NCBI GenBank assembly: GCA_022575985.1
Contig: JAKSXM010000007.1
Location: 13,022,501-13,086,500, forward strand
Origin: Anagrus nilaparvatae
Lineage: Eukaryota > Arthropoda > Insecta > Hymenoptera > Mymaridae
Direction of reading: 5' to 3'
Length of the DNA: 64,000 nucleotides
Shown: piece after piece, positions 27,301 through 39,512 of the stretch
Layout: each line of letters opens with the position of its first letter
How positions within the stretch are numbered: position 1 is the first letter of the stretch
Program-made: the position numbers and the translations under genes
Notes under the pieces: generated by a model
Databases searched by the model: none
The model's input: only the letters and a program-made list of their open reading frames with translations
Told to the model about the DNA's origin: nothing

Positions 27301-30300
27301 ATTCAAAAAAAATTTTTAATAATAACCAGACTACTATACATATTTACATAATTATATTTAACAATCACAAAGCTTTTTAAAAAATGATGACAATAATAAT
27401 AATAATAATAATAATTAGTAAGATTTATTTTTTTATTAAAAAATAAAAAAAGGAAAAAAATATGAATAATTGCAAAAAATAATCTTATTATAATATGACA
27501 TTGATTAATTAATGATATTTTAGCTTTTATTTTTTATTATTATTATTAAAAAAAAAAATACTATTACATTGAGTAATAAAGTAAAGAAAAAAAATTTTTT
27601 TTTTAATTTTTCATTTTCTATCTGATTATAATATAGAAAAATGTTATGCTGCTTATTATGGAAAGCTTATTGGGAAACTGTCTCAACTAAATCATGGTCT
27701 TAGTGGTGAAGTATATGCAGTTGATGCTAGAACTCTATTCATTAAAGATTTTAATTACGATGGAGAAGGACCAGGTTTGTTACAACATTTTTTTTCTTCA
27801 TTTTTAATTAAAGAATTTTAACTTATATTACATTTTTTTTTTTTATCAAAATTTAATTTAATTAATTCAGACTATTTTTTTTTCTTTTAATTTAATAAAA
27901 TTTATTCCCTTGTCAGCGATAGAATTAAAGGCTTCGTTTAATATTTTTCTTATAAATTAAGTTAATTATTAATATTATTTAAGTTTCTTACATGAAATTT
28001 ATGGTAGAATTTCAACAATAAAATTTTTATTTATTTAATGTTAGATTTTTACAATTTTAAATTTGAATATTCGAAAGACCAAATTGCTAATAATATTTGT
28101 AAAACCATCAAAATACATAATCCTATAATAAATAAATAAGGTGATCAGCTATCTATATAATTCATTCTTACCGAAACCAACTTAAAGATAAAGTAAAATT
28201 CCGGAATTTTGAAAAACTGATTTGATTTAGTATATAAAAATTTACTAAGGGTTTTAAAATGGCAAGTATTTTTTGATTTCCAATTTTAAAGTAAAATCTG
28301 AACCAAATTAATTCTACAAAAACAAATGATTATTTAATTTTCCATTTTCCGAAATTTTACATTTTCAAGGTTTTCTCGTCATCAGATAAGAATTTTGACT
28401 CAAATTTCGAGTTGATCCAGGTTTAACGTATACTCCCTAGTTATTAAAGCCGTAGAACAGAATTTATAAAAGTCTCCAAATTGAAATTATCCTAAGTCTG
28501 AAACCTAAAGTATTCTAGGGTCCTTAGTCAATTTGATTTGACCCCTTCCACCCCTAAAAATGTCACTTTTTTACCCTTCCACTCCCCTGCTGAAAAATAC
28601 TACTTACGGTATCCCTCCCTATGAACAAAAAAAATCTTTTAAGATTGATCTGTTCTTATAAAATTTAGAAAAAATAAAGTGTTCGATAATAGCAATAATA
28701 AAAAAAATTATTTTCAGTGGTCTGAAAGCACGCATTTCCCAGCCACTGCGCGGAAAAGATGTGTTTCAATGACAAATAAAAATCGTTTACGACCCTTGTA
28801 CATAAAAAAAGAATGTAAAGAATGCCCCAAAACGCATTTATTTTTATGCAATTTTTTGTTTTTGATTTGTACAGCGTTAAAGAAACGTCCAAAATTTCAA
28901 CAGAAATAGGTTAAATTGTAAAATTTTCTGTGAAATCCGAAAATTTAGGAAAATTCTAAAAATAAAAAATTTCAGAAATGGTAAATTTATAAAAATTTAT
29001 TTTTTGAGTTAAAAAGACAAATATACTGAGAAAAAAATGTTAAAACCAATTAAAATTTAAAAAAAAAGACCAATTATTAAAAAATACGCAAATGCGTTTT
29101 TGTTAGTTCTCCTCGAGGTTTTTTCAAAAAACTAATGGCAGCATTTACTCCAACAAAAATTTTTACTTCAGTCCAAGGGTTGAAAAATTAAAATAGAAAA
29201 TGTAGCTCAGATTTTATTTAAAAATTTGATTTTGAAAAATAGATGACATTTCAAAATTTTGAATCTAGAACCTTGTATGGTATCAAACTTTTACATACTA
29301 ATCGAATCGGTTTTTTTTAAATCCCAGACCTTCACCAAAAATTACTTATGAATATCATTGTCAGAAAAATTTGAATTAATTAATAACTCGCCTTTCCTTC
29401 AGGTTCGTTTCACTAAGAATTACTCATGCACAAATCAATAAGTCAAAAAATAGCATTAAAATGAGTTATTAAAACTAATCATAATAAGGCGTAATTAAAA
29501 TGTGATTTATTACTATCCTCGAGACTATCCTAAAATAATTGCGTAAGACACTCATTATAACTCCGAAAAAAAATCATTAAAAAAACTAAAAAAATTAAAT
29601 ATTTATACAAGATTCTAAGAATTTTTCGACCATACTAACTTTTTTTAATTAAATTTTTTCACTTTGTAAGAATAATTTAACTATAAAAATAAAACATTTT
29701 ATACGAAAAAAAGTAGGTACGTAATCATTTAATTAAATCTTTTTATAATTTTTTAATTTTTTTTCTTTTTCTGTCTAAAAATAAAGTGAAAAATTTCTTT
29801 TATTATATTTTCAATAGACACGCAAGTTTTATTAAATAAAAACCCCTTTTTAAATAAAATATTTCATTTATTCAAATTGATATAGATATCTTTCTAAGAT
29901 AATTAAGTAAAATTAGACCAATTTTTTTAAACATGATATTAGTAAAAGTGATACATTGTAAAAAAAACTCATTTCACTTTTTACCATATTTATATATATT
30001 TTTATGTTTTACTTGGTCTGTTGGTCACTCGGGCAATTTATGCAATATGAGAAATAATTATTTTAAATAATAGATGTATTAATAATAAAATATGTTTTCA
30101 CTCTTTAAATATAATTTTATTTTATTTTTAGTCTTTAATTGAGAAAGTAAAATTTTACTTGTGTACATGAGCAAATCTAAAAAAATTGCAAATTGTTTTA
30201 AGCCTGTTTTGAGATCAAAATATGCCTTCTTTGATAAAAGAGCTTGTTATTCAAAATATAATTATTATTTTTTACTCAAAATTGTGTCATCGGAGTTTCA

Positions 30301-33300
30301 GAGATTGATAATTTCAAAAATTGATATAAAAAAATTATTGCATTCAGGTCAAGGGACTCCATCAAATAGGGGTTCAAAAGAGTGAAATTTTCAATTAGTT
30401 AGAAACGCTAATCATTTGTAGAATTATAAATTTTATAATTTTTTAAAGTTAATTTTTTGATTCAGCAATCTCAAAAATCTCCAGTTGTAAATTTTTAATA
30501 AAAAATATTACATATTAAGTTCTTGAGCAATAAGTGGCGCGTTTCATTCGCAAAATACGCCTAAAATCTCTTTTGATTGTTCAATATTACAAATATATCA
30601 TCTTAAGTGTTGTAGGTTAAGATAAATGAGTTTATAGTTCTATAATAACTGTTAAATTCAAAATCTTCTCAAAATTAAAGCTGCTAAATTTCAAGTGTCT
30701 CGTTTTGTTCGCTCCGGTGCTAAACCTCATTCACACAAGAACCAAAGGGAACCCAAGTTGCTTTAAATATCTATATCTTTTACATATGTTTAAAAGTAGT
30801 TCCTAAGCCTTTTTATAAACAAATTTAGCCAATAACTTATAGAAAATGACAGATCCTCCCATATACAAACCCACATACATATGATTATTATAAATTTTAT
30901 TGTTATAACCATATCATTCTAAATGTCAATATATACGTACATAAAACTTTCTGAATAATCCATAATACAAATAAGTTTTAGGACACACCTATATATATGC
31001 AAATATTTCATAAAAAAACATTTTTTCTTGCTTTCTTAAAACTTTTTTTCTTTTTTTACTATAGTAAAAATTCTATAGAATATAATCGAATAAAAGCAAA
31101 TCCTAAAGCCTATATATATAACTTTCATTGCTGTACTTACTCAAGAGTGAATATTTATATATCATAATAGCCTTGGTAAACAGAATTTATAAAAAAAGGA
31201 GCAAAAAAATATATATGTTACCGTTAGAGTCCGCTCTCCCGATAAAGTTAACATTAACCAGTTAAAGTTAACTTTAGCGAAGCATTTTCGTTAAAGTCCA
31301 CGAAGACGATTAAAATGAATAAAAATATAACATTAGCGGCATCATGTTCGTTAAAGTTAACTTTAACCAATCCTTGTTAGTTAAAGTCCATGAAAGCGGT
31401 TTCATATAAGAGTTCGTGATATAGTATAAGGTACTCTCAGGGCTTAGGTTAGGCTCATAAAGATATTGTGAAACATCTCTATGGTTAGGCTACTCTTTTA
31501 AAAATGCATTTCTTAGGATCAGTAACCAATCCTAGTTATAAGACACCCCAAGGGTTAGGTTAGGCTATTTTTTTTAAAGGCATTGTCACAGTATTGTTTA
31601 CAAATTTGCGCATGGGTTCTTAAGCCCACCTTGCCCTAATTCTAGGGAATGCCTTGCTGCGTGAAAATATCTTTAAAAAAAAAATAGCCTAACCTAACCC
31701 TAGGGGCTTGTTATAACTAAGATTGATTACTGGTCCCAAGAAATGCATTTTTAAAAAAGTAGCCTAACCTAAATCCTTGGATGCCTTATAGCCAGAGTCG
31801 TATATAATATATTATAATACAAATTTTTTTTAGTATGCTAAACCGCTTTCATGGACTTTAACTGACAAGGATTGGTTAAAGTTAACTTTATCGTATACAC
31901 ACCCGTTAATGTTGTATTTTTATTCATTTTAATCGTCTTCGTGGACTTTAACGAAAACGCTTCGCTAAAGTTAACTTTAACTGGTTAATGTTAACATTAT
32001 CGGGAGAGCGGACTTTAACGGTAACATATATATATAACACGGAACTTTCCCCGTTTCCGTACTGTTTATCTGCATTGTAGATTTATAACATAATGAATCT
32101 AATAGAAAAACTTGTATGCATAGAATATTTTTATCGAAAAATAACATAATAGATTTATTATAAGTGTGTTTATGTATAATAACTTTTATATATACATTTT
32201 TTTTTATAAATTCCTCCTGATAAAAATCCATGAAATTGTATATAAACATTGTATATTAGATACTTTGTCATGTTATAAAATAAAGTTGTTTTAAAATTTG
32301 GTATTAGAAAATTTTTTAATAAAATTATAGGCATTTTAGCTATTTGGCCTTTAGAATGTTTAAAAAATTAATTTTATATTTGTTTCTATTAAAATATTTT
32401 GGAATTAAATTTTAACTCGATTACTTTCAATATCAACGTTGTTCGTCATTGAAATCTAGATGGCGCTATTTTATCTCGTAAAGAAAAAGTTTTACGTATG
32501 TTATATAAGATACGAATGCTGATTTTTAAATAATATGAAAATTTTTACATTCGTCAATTATTTAATGCATCTTTTACGTTTAGAGAATTCTAAGTTTTTA
32601 AAATTACTAAATTGGTTAATATCGCTTAAAGGTTAGTGATAAAATTTGTTTGTGTGCTTACTTATTTTATTCACACTTATTGTACATTTAAAAAAATATA
32701 ATCAGTTATATTTAAGTTAATAATTATTTTACAAAATTATAAGATAATATTAAGTTTATTGTTTATAGGAAAGGCATTCTTAATTCTGCGGAATTTTAGA
32801 TTATACTAGACATATATGAGGAATGCATTTTCCCATATATCGGGCATAAGTTTTCCCATGAATGGGAAAAATTTTTCATATATTCTTCATATATGGGAAA
32901 TGAACTTTGGCGATATATGGAAAAAGCTTTTTCCTATTTATGGGGAACCTTATGCCCGATATATGGGAAAATGTATTCCCCATATATGGTTAGTACAATC
33001 TAAAATTACGCGTGATTTTTTAAGATAATACTTCTTTTACCATTTTTGCATATTTATAGGAATTCTAATATTTTTGATATAAAAAAAAAACGTTTTTTAA
33101 TTTATTTTTAATTTCAGCTGCATATTTTTATGCTGGTGCTTCAAAAACTCCTGGCGTAAATGGTTTCAAAGTACCAGATGAACGTGGAACGTAAGTTTGC
33201 AATAAATTTAAAAATTCGGACAAAAAAAAGTAATTTTGAATTTTTTTCAGAACGAATAATTTAAGACGTTACAGAAACGATAATATAGTATTAAACTTAC

Positions 33301-36300
33301 CAGAAGGAAAAACATTGAATAACATTAAATGGTTTTCAGTTTATTGTGATGAATTTTCTGTAAGTATACAAAAATTACTATTTTATAATTCATATAAATT
33401 ACATAATGTGTAATTTCAAATAAATTCATTTAATTTATGATTTTGCTTCCGAAAAAAAACTTGCATTTTAAACATACATTTCACGCATTTTAAATTTTGC
33501 TGAGAAAGTAGAAAGTTTTTAACGTCACATGGACCGTGAAAAAAAACAAAATGAAATTACAGTATAAACTACAAGAATCATAAATAAAATTTTTTCAATT
33601 TAGGTTAATTTTGGTGACGTTAAAATTCCACGTGGATTTGATTACCCAAGACCCCAAAAACTTGATAAATTATCTGGTATCCATGGTGTTGATTCAGAAC
33701 CAGTTGTTATTGTAGATGCCCAAACAATATTAGTACCAGGATTTAGTTATGACGGTAGGGCACCAGCAGCTTACTTTTGGGCTGGTGCAGGACCAACACC
33801 ATCAAATAAAGGAATACAAATAGCTGATGAAAATGGTAAAGAAGAACCATTAAGAAAATATGATCGTAAAACTATAGTATTAACAATTCCTGGTGATTTA
33901 ACGATACATAAACTTGGTCATTTTGGCGTTTGGTGTGAAAAATTTTTTGTTGATTTTGCACATATTAAAATACCAGAAAATCTTAATGTTCCACCATCAT
34001 TAAAAATGCTTGGAATTACTCCACAGGTAAATATACATTTTTTTTTATAAATACTCGAGACTTTATTTAGACTTTCATTACTTTTAAAATATAAAAGCAA
34101 AAAGCTTTTTAAACTATTCATACATTATTAAACTAAATACTCTCGTCTATAAAATAACAACCGTTAATTAGAAGAATGTTGGTTATAATAACTTTAATAA
34201 CTTTTGGTATTATTAATTTTGTTTTTTGATGTTTTTATAAGTAAAAGTAGTTAATAATGAGGTGTATTTTTCTTTATTATTAATGATCATAATATTTCTT
34301 ATTTTATTCATAAATATGAAATTCATTAACTTAAGATCTAATAACTTCGTAAAAAATTACTATAGTTTTTCCTTTCTATTAGGTGGCAAATACAGTTAGG
34401 ACTTTTAAACAATCGATAATTTCTTTTTCTATTTGGCTAGATTTCTATAACATTTTCCCAGAATGTGGAAAAGTAATTACTCTATTCAAATCACGTTTTA
34501 ACTTTGTCAATTAAGGATAGAAATGGTCTACTATGGGTAGAAAACCTAGAAAGGGCAGTGATCCCAAAAATCGAGGTTTTTCGAGGGAGAAATACTTAAA
34601 CCTAAAAAATTCTCAAAAAGAGCGAGTGTTCAAAAATTACCCTTAAAAAAGGGTGTTTTTCGCTAATTTAAGAATGTCAGACAAATTGCGCATGAGAAAA
34701 ACCTCGATTTTCGGAATTAGCGGCTCAAAAAAAACCCTCAGTACTCTGAAAAAAAAATTCCATCTGCCGCAAAAGAATAATTTCCTTTTATCCCAAGCGT
34801 AAAATTTTTTAATTTCTCATCTTGGTTGCCAAAACAACCCCTCCGCTCTTTTCCGTGATTTGAATGGAGTAATTGATAAAGCTTCAGAGGCTTGAACCGT
34901 ACCAAATCTTTCAAAACCTTTTTTCTCATTTTTTCTCTCTTTTTGGTTTTGCGGGATTTCTAACTTTATTTTCTTTTAAATCATTTTTTTCGAATTCTAA
35001 TTCATAAACATTAGTCAAGGCGCCAGCAATGTTAAATGCATCCTAAAATTTTATCAGCATGAGAATGGATCCACCTCAGTGAAATATATGTATTTTTGGT
35101 CACTGAAACCAATTTTGAAGGTTTCATCCATTTTCGGATGGCCAGTTTTGAGTATTGGCAAAAAAATAACAAGATAGGTAAATTCTTGAAAAGAATTGCT
35201 AATTGAGCCTATTTTTAGTACCCCAGTGAGTTTTTTGGGGTCGCTGATCACAATTTTGAAGACAGATTTTTAAAAATCAAAATGGCGGACTCAAAATGGC
35301 GTATTCCTAACCTTAGAAACGTCGATTTTTGCTGTTTTAAGCAATTTTACGTTGTCTAGCAAGTTTTTCGGACCAGTTGTCACGATTCTGAGGTCATATT
35401 ATTAATTATCAAAATAGCATGCTAAAAATGGTGGAATCCTAACCTCATAATCGGCAATAAATGCTAATTAAAGCATTTTAACGTTTTGTATTATAAGTTT
35501 TTGGGATCCGTGATCACGATCCTGAGATCAGATTTTTAATAATCAGATAATTAATAATATGACCTCAGAATAGTCATAACTGGCCCGAAAAACTTACTAG
35601 ACAACGTAAATATGCTTAAATAGCATAAATCGCTATTTCTGAGGTTAGAAATACGCCATTTTTAGTCCACCATTTTGATTTTTAAAAATCTGTCTTCAGA
35701 ATCGTGATCAGTGACCCCAAAAACCTTACTAGGGTACCAAAAATAGGCTCAATTAGCAATTCTTTTTAAGAATTTACCTATATTGCTAATTTTTTACCCA
35801 TTTTTTATGATATAGCGTTCATTACTCAAAACTGGCCATCCGAAAATGAATAAAACCTTCAAATTTGGTTTCAGTGACCAAAATTACATACGTTTCACTA
35901 AGGTGGATCCATTCTCGTGCTAATAGAATTTTTGTATGCATTTAACATTGCTGGCGTCTTGACTACATATGAACATGAAAAAAATTTTTTCTCCAATTTG
36001 GCCTATTTCAGATGAAGCTGGCGGCTTGAATTTAACCCATCCCACAGTGAAAAATAAGGTTCAAGTAGCAGTACTTGGTGCCATATTGGAAAAAAAAAGA
36101 AAATTTATTTCGTGTATTTTTATAAATAATGGAATAAATCAATTTTTAGACCATACAAATTATTCATTTCAACCCAAAACCTTCTCCTTAAAAAAATTAG
36201 ATTTTCCACTTTTTAATTGTATTTGCCACCTTTGAAATAATTAAACTTGTCGCTCATAGCAATTACTTCTAGATGGGAAAAATAGGTTATTACGGCCCAC

Positions 36301-39300
36301 GGTCAGAAAAAAAAAATATCGCGCGAAAAATAAAATCTTAACCAAAGTTAAGAATATTTTACTACGAGAAGTAGAAAAGGAAGTAAAGTTAGTATTCAGT
36401 TTGCTATTTTTAAAATTTAGAACCTAAAATGAGATATCAAAAGTACCTAAAATCCGAAAAGATAAAAATGGAATTCTGTATAAAAATTAAATTTTTTTAC
36501 GTTTTTACAATCTTTTGTCAATAAAAAATGCATTAATTTTGAGAAAATTAAATTAGTACCCTTATTTCGTACGCAATATTTTTGATAGTATAGGCCCATA
36601 AAATGTTCTAACAATTATTTATGTATTTTGGGTCACTAAACATTAACATGAAATCCGCTTTTACCAAAAATGCTTTGTTTGCTCACAACAAGCAATTTTA
36701 AATTATTCATTGTGATTTCTTAAGCATTTCGTATTATGAGCAACTGGAAAATTTCAGTGACCCGAAAAACCTATAAAAATCTTAAAAAATTAGCAAAACA
36801 TAATCTAAAAATTCCTATTGTGGGCTACTGGACCATCTTCGGTAAAAACGAATTTTATATTCATATTCAGTGAAATATTAGAAAATTTTATGGACCTATA
36901 GGAAAAAAAGTTACTAGGTAATAGGAATCCAAGCCTGGCCTACTTTGGAGAACTGAAAGTAAAAAAAGGACTAATTTTTTGCCCATCTAGTTTGACAAAA
37001 GATAATTAAAATACTCTAAATATTAAAAATTCATTTCCTCCGACCTCCGCAAGGTTTTAAAATTATGTAAGAGTTTTAAGTAAAACTAGAGAGAATCGAT
37101 TACTTTATAAAATATTTTCTAGAGAAAATCTCCAGAAAACAAATCAACAAAAAAAAATACTTTACATAAATTTTCTCAATCCTCCGAAAGTTTTCTAATA
37201 GGTAATGACATAATGTCAAAAAAGCTTAAGAAACTAGATGTTTGGCCTACTTTTCAAAACTATTCGTACTTTTAACTAGCAATCGCTACCTGCATATATC
37301 TTGCGAGTTTTTAAAAATCCGATCATTTATTTCTTAAAATAAAAAGTTTCAAATTTAAAAAAATCATGTTACTTTTGAATATTCAACATAAAGCTAAGAT
37401 TTATCAAAACGTGGTTACACAATGTATAAATAACTCTTCTAGTATTTATCAGTAAACTACCAAGTGAATTCATTATTCTCATTTATATAGACTACAAAAT
37501 ATATATTTTTATTTTCGTGGTTACTCACTCAAGCAGATATGTTTTAATTACCAACCAGTTAGTCTGTTAAAGACTCTACTGGGTGTACTTTTATTTTATA
37601 TGAATGAATTTGTGCATGTATGTGTTTTTTTTTGTTAATTAAAATGTAGTACATTAATATGATAATTAAAATTTAGTACAATGAATTTAATTTTTTTTTT
37701 CACACTAATTATTTCTTTTAGAAATTTTATTTTTATGCTAAAATAACGTTAGTTAAAATAATGTTAAGACAAAAAAAGAATTTCGAGGGGTGAATTTTTC
37801 AGATTATAAAAATATAAAAATTGAAAAAATCCTATTTAGGATATTGACAGATAGCATAGTGAATTGGCCTCCATAACCGAATTTAGCCAAATGCATTCCA
37901 AAAAACTGTAAAACAGTTTTCTCATTAAATTTTTTAGCCAATTTTTAAAATTATCTGTTCATGAGGCGTAGAAATCAAAAAAAGCGTAAATACCCATCTT
38001 TTTTCAGTTTTTATGACTCTTAGGCCCGTGTCGTGGCCTAAAGCCTTAATTTTAATGGGAATTAATTTTTTGTTTTCTCAAATAGCACTAGAGCTAAATT
38101 TGTTTACAGGAACCAAATCACTAAGCTTATCCGTCAATAGCCTTTTAAAATTTACCTTACGTTAATATTTTAATCAGCAAAAATTTATTGACCATTTTTC
38201 CAAAAAAAAAAGTTTTCCCGTTACTGATAAGAAAAACATGTGTACTAAATATGCAAAATTTCCTTGTTTATATCGTAAACACGTTTTAGCTACATAAACC
38301 AGCTTACGATAAACACTAATTAGAGCAAAGATTTAGCCAATCTTTTTACTTATGGAAGAAGAAGCTCTAGGCGAGATATGACCGAGGAGAGTTATCTCTT
38401 ATAAGTATGAAAATCTTATAGATTATAAGATAATTCAAGCAATTATTATTTATCAAACTAATTACTCGGTTAATTGCTAAACAAGATTTTATGCTAAAAT
38501 TAAAATAATTAACGTTTTTTAGTTTTATCTTTAAAATAAATATTTTATCTTTTACTTTAATAATTTTTAATATTTTATGTAAACTGCAATTAATTAAATT
38601 GCAAATTTCATGCGTAAAGTCTAAAAAAATTGAAAATTTCTTAGAATTTCAATTATTATTATTATTTTTAATTTAAATTTTTACTGACTATAAATACATT
38701 TTAAAATTGCACTAGAATTTTCAAGATTTGAGGAAATGAACAATTATTTTTTTAGTTTTCTTTATAATTACTTTATTTTCTTTTTTAATAATTATTTTGT
38801 CTAAAATTTATACTATGAATTCAATGACCTTTCCAGGTTAAAGTTAATAACAATGCTTTAATTGATTTTGTCTTTCCTTATTGTTTTTAATAACAGTAAT
38901 TTTTTTTTTTAACTTTCAAAAATTAATCACTCATCTTTATTATCTTTACTTATTATCTTTACTTTACTTTAAAATTACAAATTTTTTTATATTTTTACTT
39001 ATGGAAATTGAAATTGGTACTGCCTTAAATTTTCATTATTTCAGTCCAAGATTTACAGTTTTGACTATAATTAGACCCTTTTTATCCAAAAAATTTATGA
39101 CTATTTTATCAAGATCTATTTTTACCCACTGTTAAGATTATGGTGTGATTTTTAGTCAATAAAAGTTACACCATTTTAATCCTTTACTAAAAAATAAAGT
39201 CTTGTAAAAAAAAAAATTCTGCACTTTACTAACACTGTCTCTGTCCTTGTGTTGCAGAAAGCGCTCGGAGGGCAGGGACAGCGTCAATCATTGATAACGG

Positions 39301-39512
39301 CACATTCTCAAAACATCCATCAAATCTCAGTACCCCAACAACATCGCTACCAACGACCACAACAACAACATACTCTCGTTGAAATTGTACCAGCTTTAGG
39401 TTATAGAATCCAAAAAGCAATCAATAGAAGAACTGACTTCGAAGATGACGATTATCAGGATTATATTCGGGGCCGATTATACAATGGACAAAGAAGAATT
39501 ATTAGATATTAG
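12281..39512 (+). CDS. Skeletor: Skeletor-like protein, short isoform (DM13-DM13 only, 356 aa)
   Basis: Exons 1-5 (12281-34026, 272 codons) end in phase 0 at ...LGITPQ. They can splice to 39258-39512, whose acceptor TGTTGCAG leaves an open phase-0 frame of 84 codons and a TAG stop. The product keeps the signal peptide and both DM13 domains. It lacks the DOMON, the cupredoxin-like domain and the hydrophobic C-terminus, so it should be freely secreted. Its private C-terminus is Gln-rich and basic, with an acidic FEDDDYQDY patch, and ends in Arg-rich RRIIRY. Two AATAAA signals follow the stop by 170-190 bases. From memory, Drosophila Skeletor also has a transcript whose first ORF encodes a small product of about 32 kDa, which would fit this architecture; I cannot align the two here. 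Confidence 0.72.

Larger units (their letters stand above)
12354..27636 (+). other. Intron 1 (15.3 kb) of the Skeletor-like gene
   Basis: The donor is GTAAGT; the acceptor follows CTGATTATAATATAG. Contents: an inverted-repeat element (16210-16716), four like-oriented copies of the dispersed hairpin repeat (15.8-19.5 kb) and two in the other orientation (20801, 26597), a GC-rich MITE (19473-19804), a 1.4-kb element bounded by TIRs (23266-24692), a TTAA-flanked foldback (25786-26439) and microsatellites near 26.93 and 27.40 kb. I see no coding exon inside. A non-coding or alternative first exon near 23.85 kb cannot be excluded. Confidence 0.75.
27775..33117 (+). other. Intron 2 (5.3 kb)
   Basis: Holds a CAGTGG-type hairpin (28715), a large palindromic element (31211-32032), hairpin-repeat copy 8 (32456) and a hairpin MITE ending about 105 bases before exon 3. 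The 74-76 codon frames at 28.66-28.91 kb are opposite-strand overlaps with no protein-like features. Confidence 0.8.

Noticed and set aside
28665..28909. Overlapping frames on both strands, about 75 codons each
   Set aside because: They overlap a hairpin repeat, no codon bias, no family resemblance.
31444..31564. TTAGGTTAGG as interstitial telomere
   Set aside because: Only two units at each place and mirrored within a palindromic transposon, so not a telomeric tract.
31977..32249. 90-codon minus-strand frame
   Set aside because: It begins in AT-rich DNA and ends in the palindromic element arm; no recognisable protein.
32816..33028. 70-codon frame MRNAFSHISGIS...
   Set aside because: It is the translated hairpin MITE; the repeated IW/GK motifs come from CATATATGGG units.
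39229..39420. Minus-strand frame over the alternative last exon
   Set aside because: A shadow of the + strand exon; the + strand has splice sites, phase agreement and poly(A) signals.
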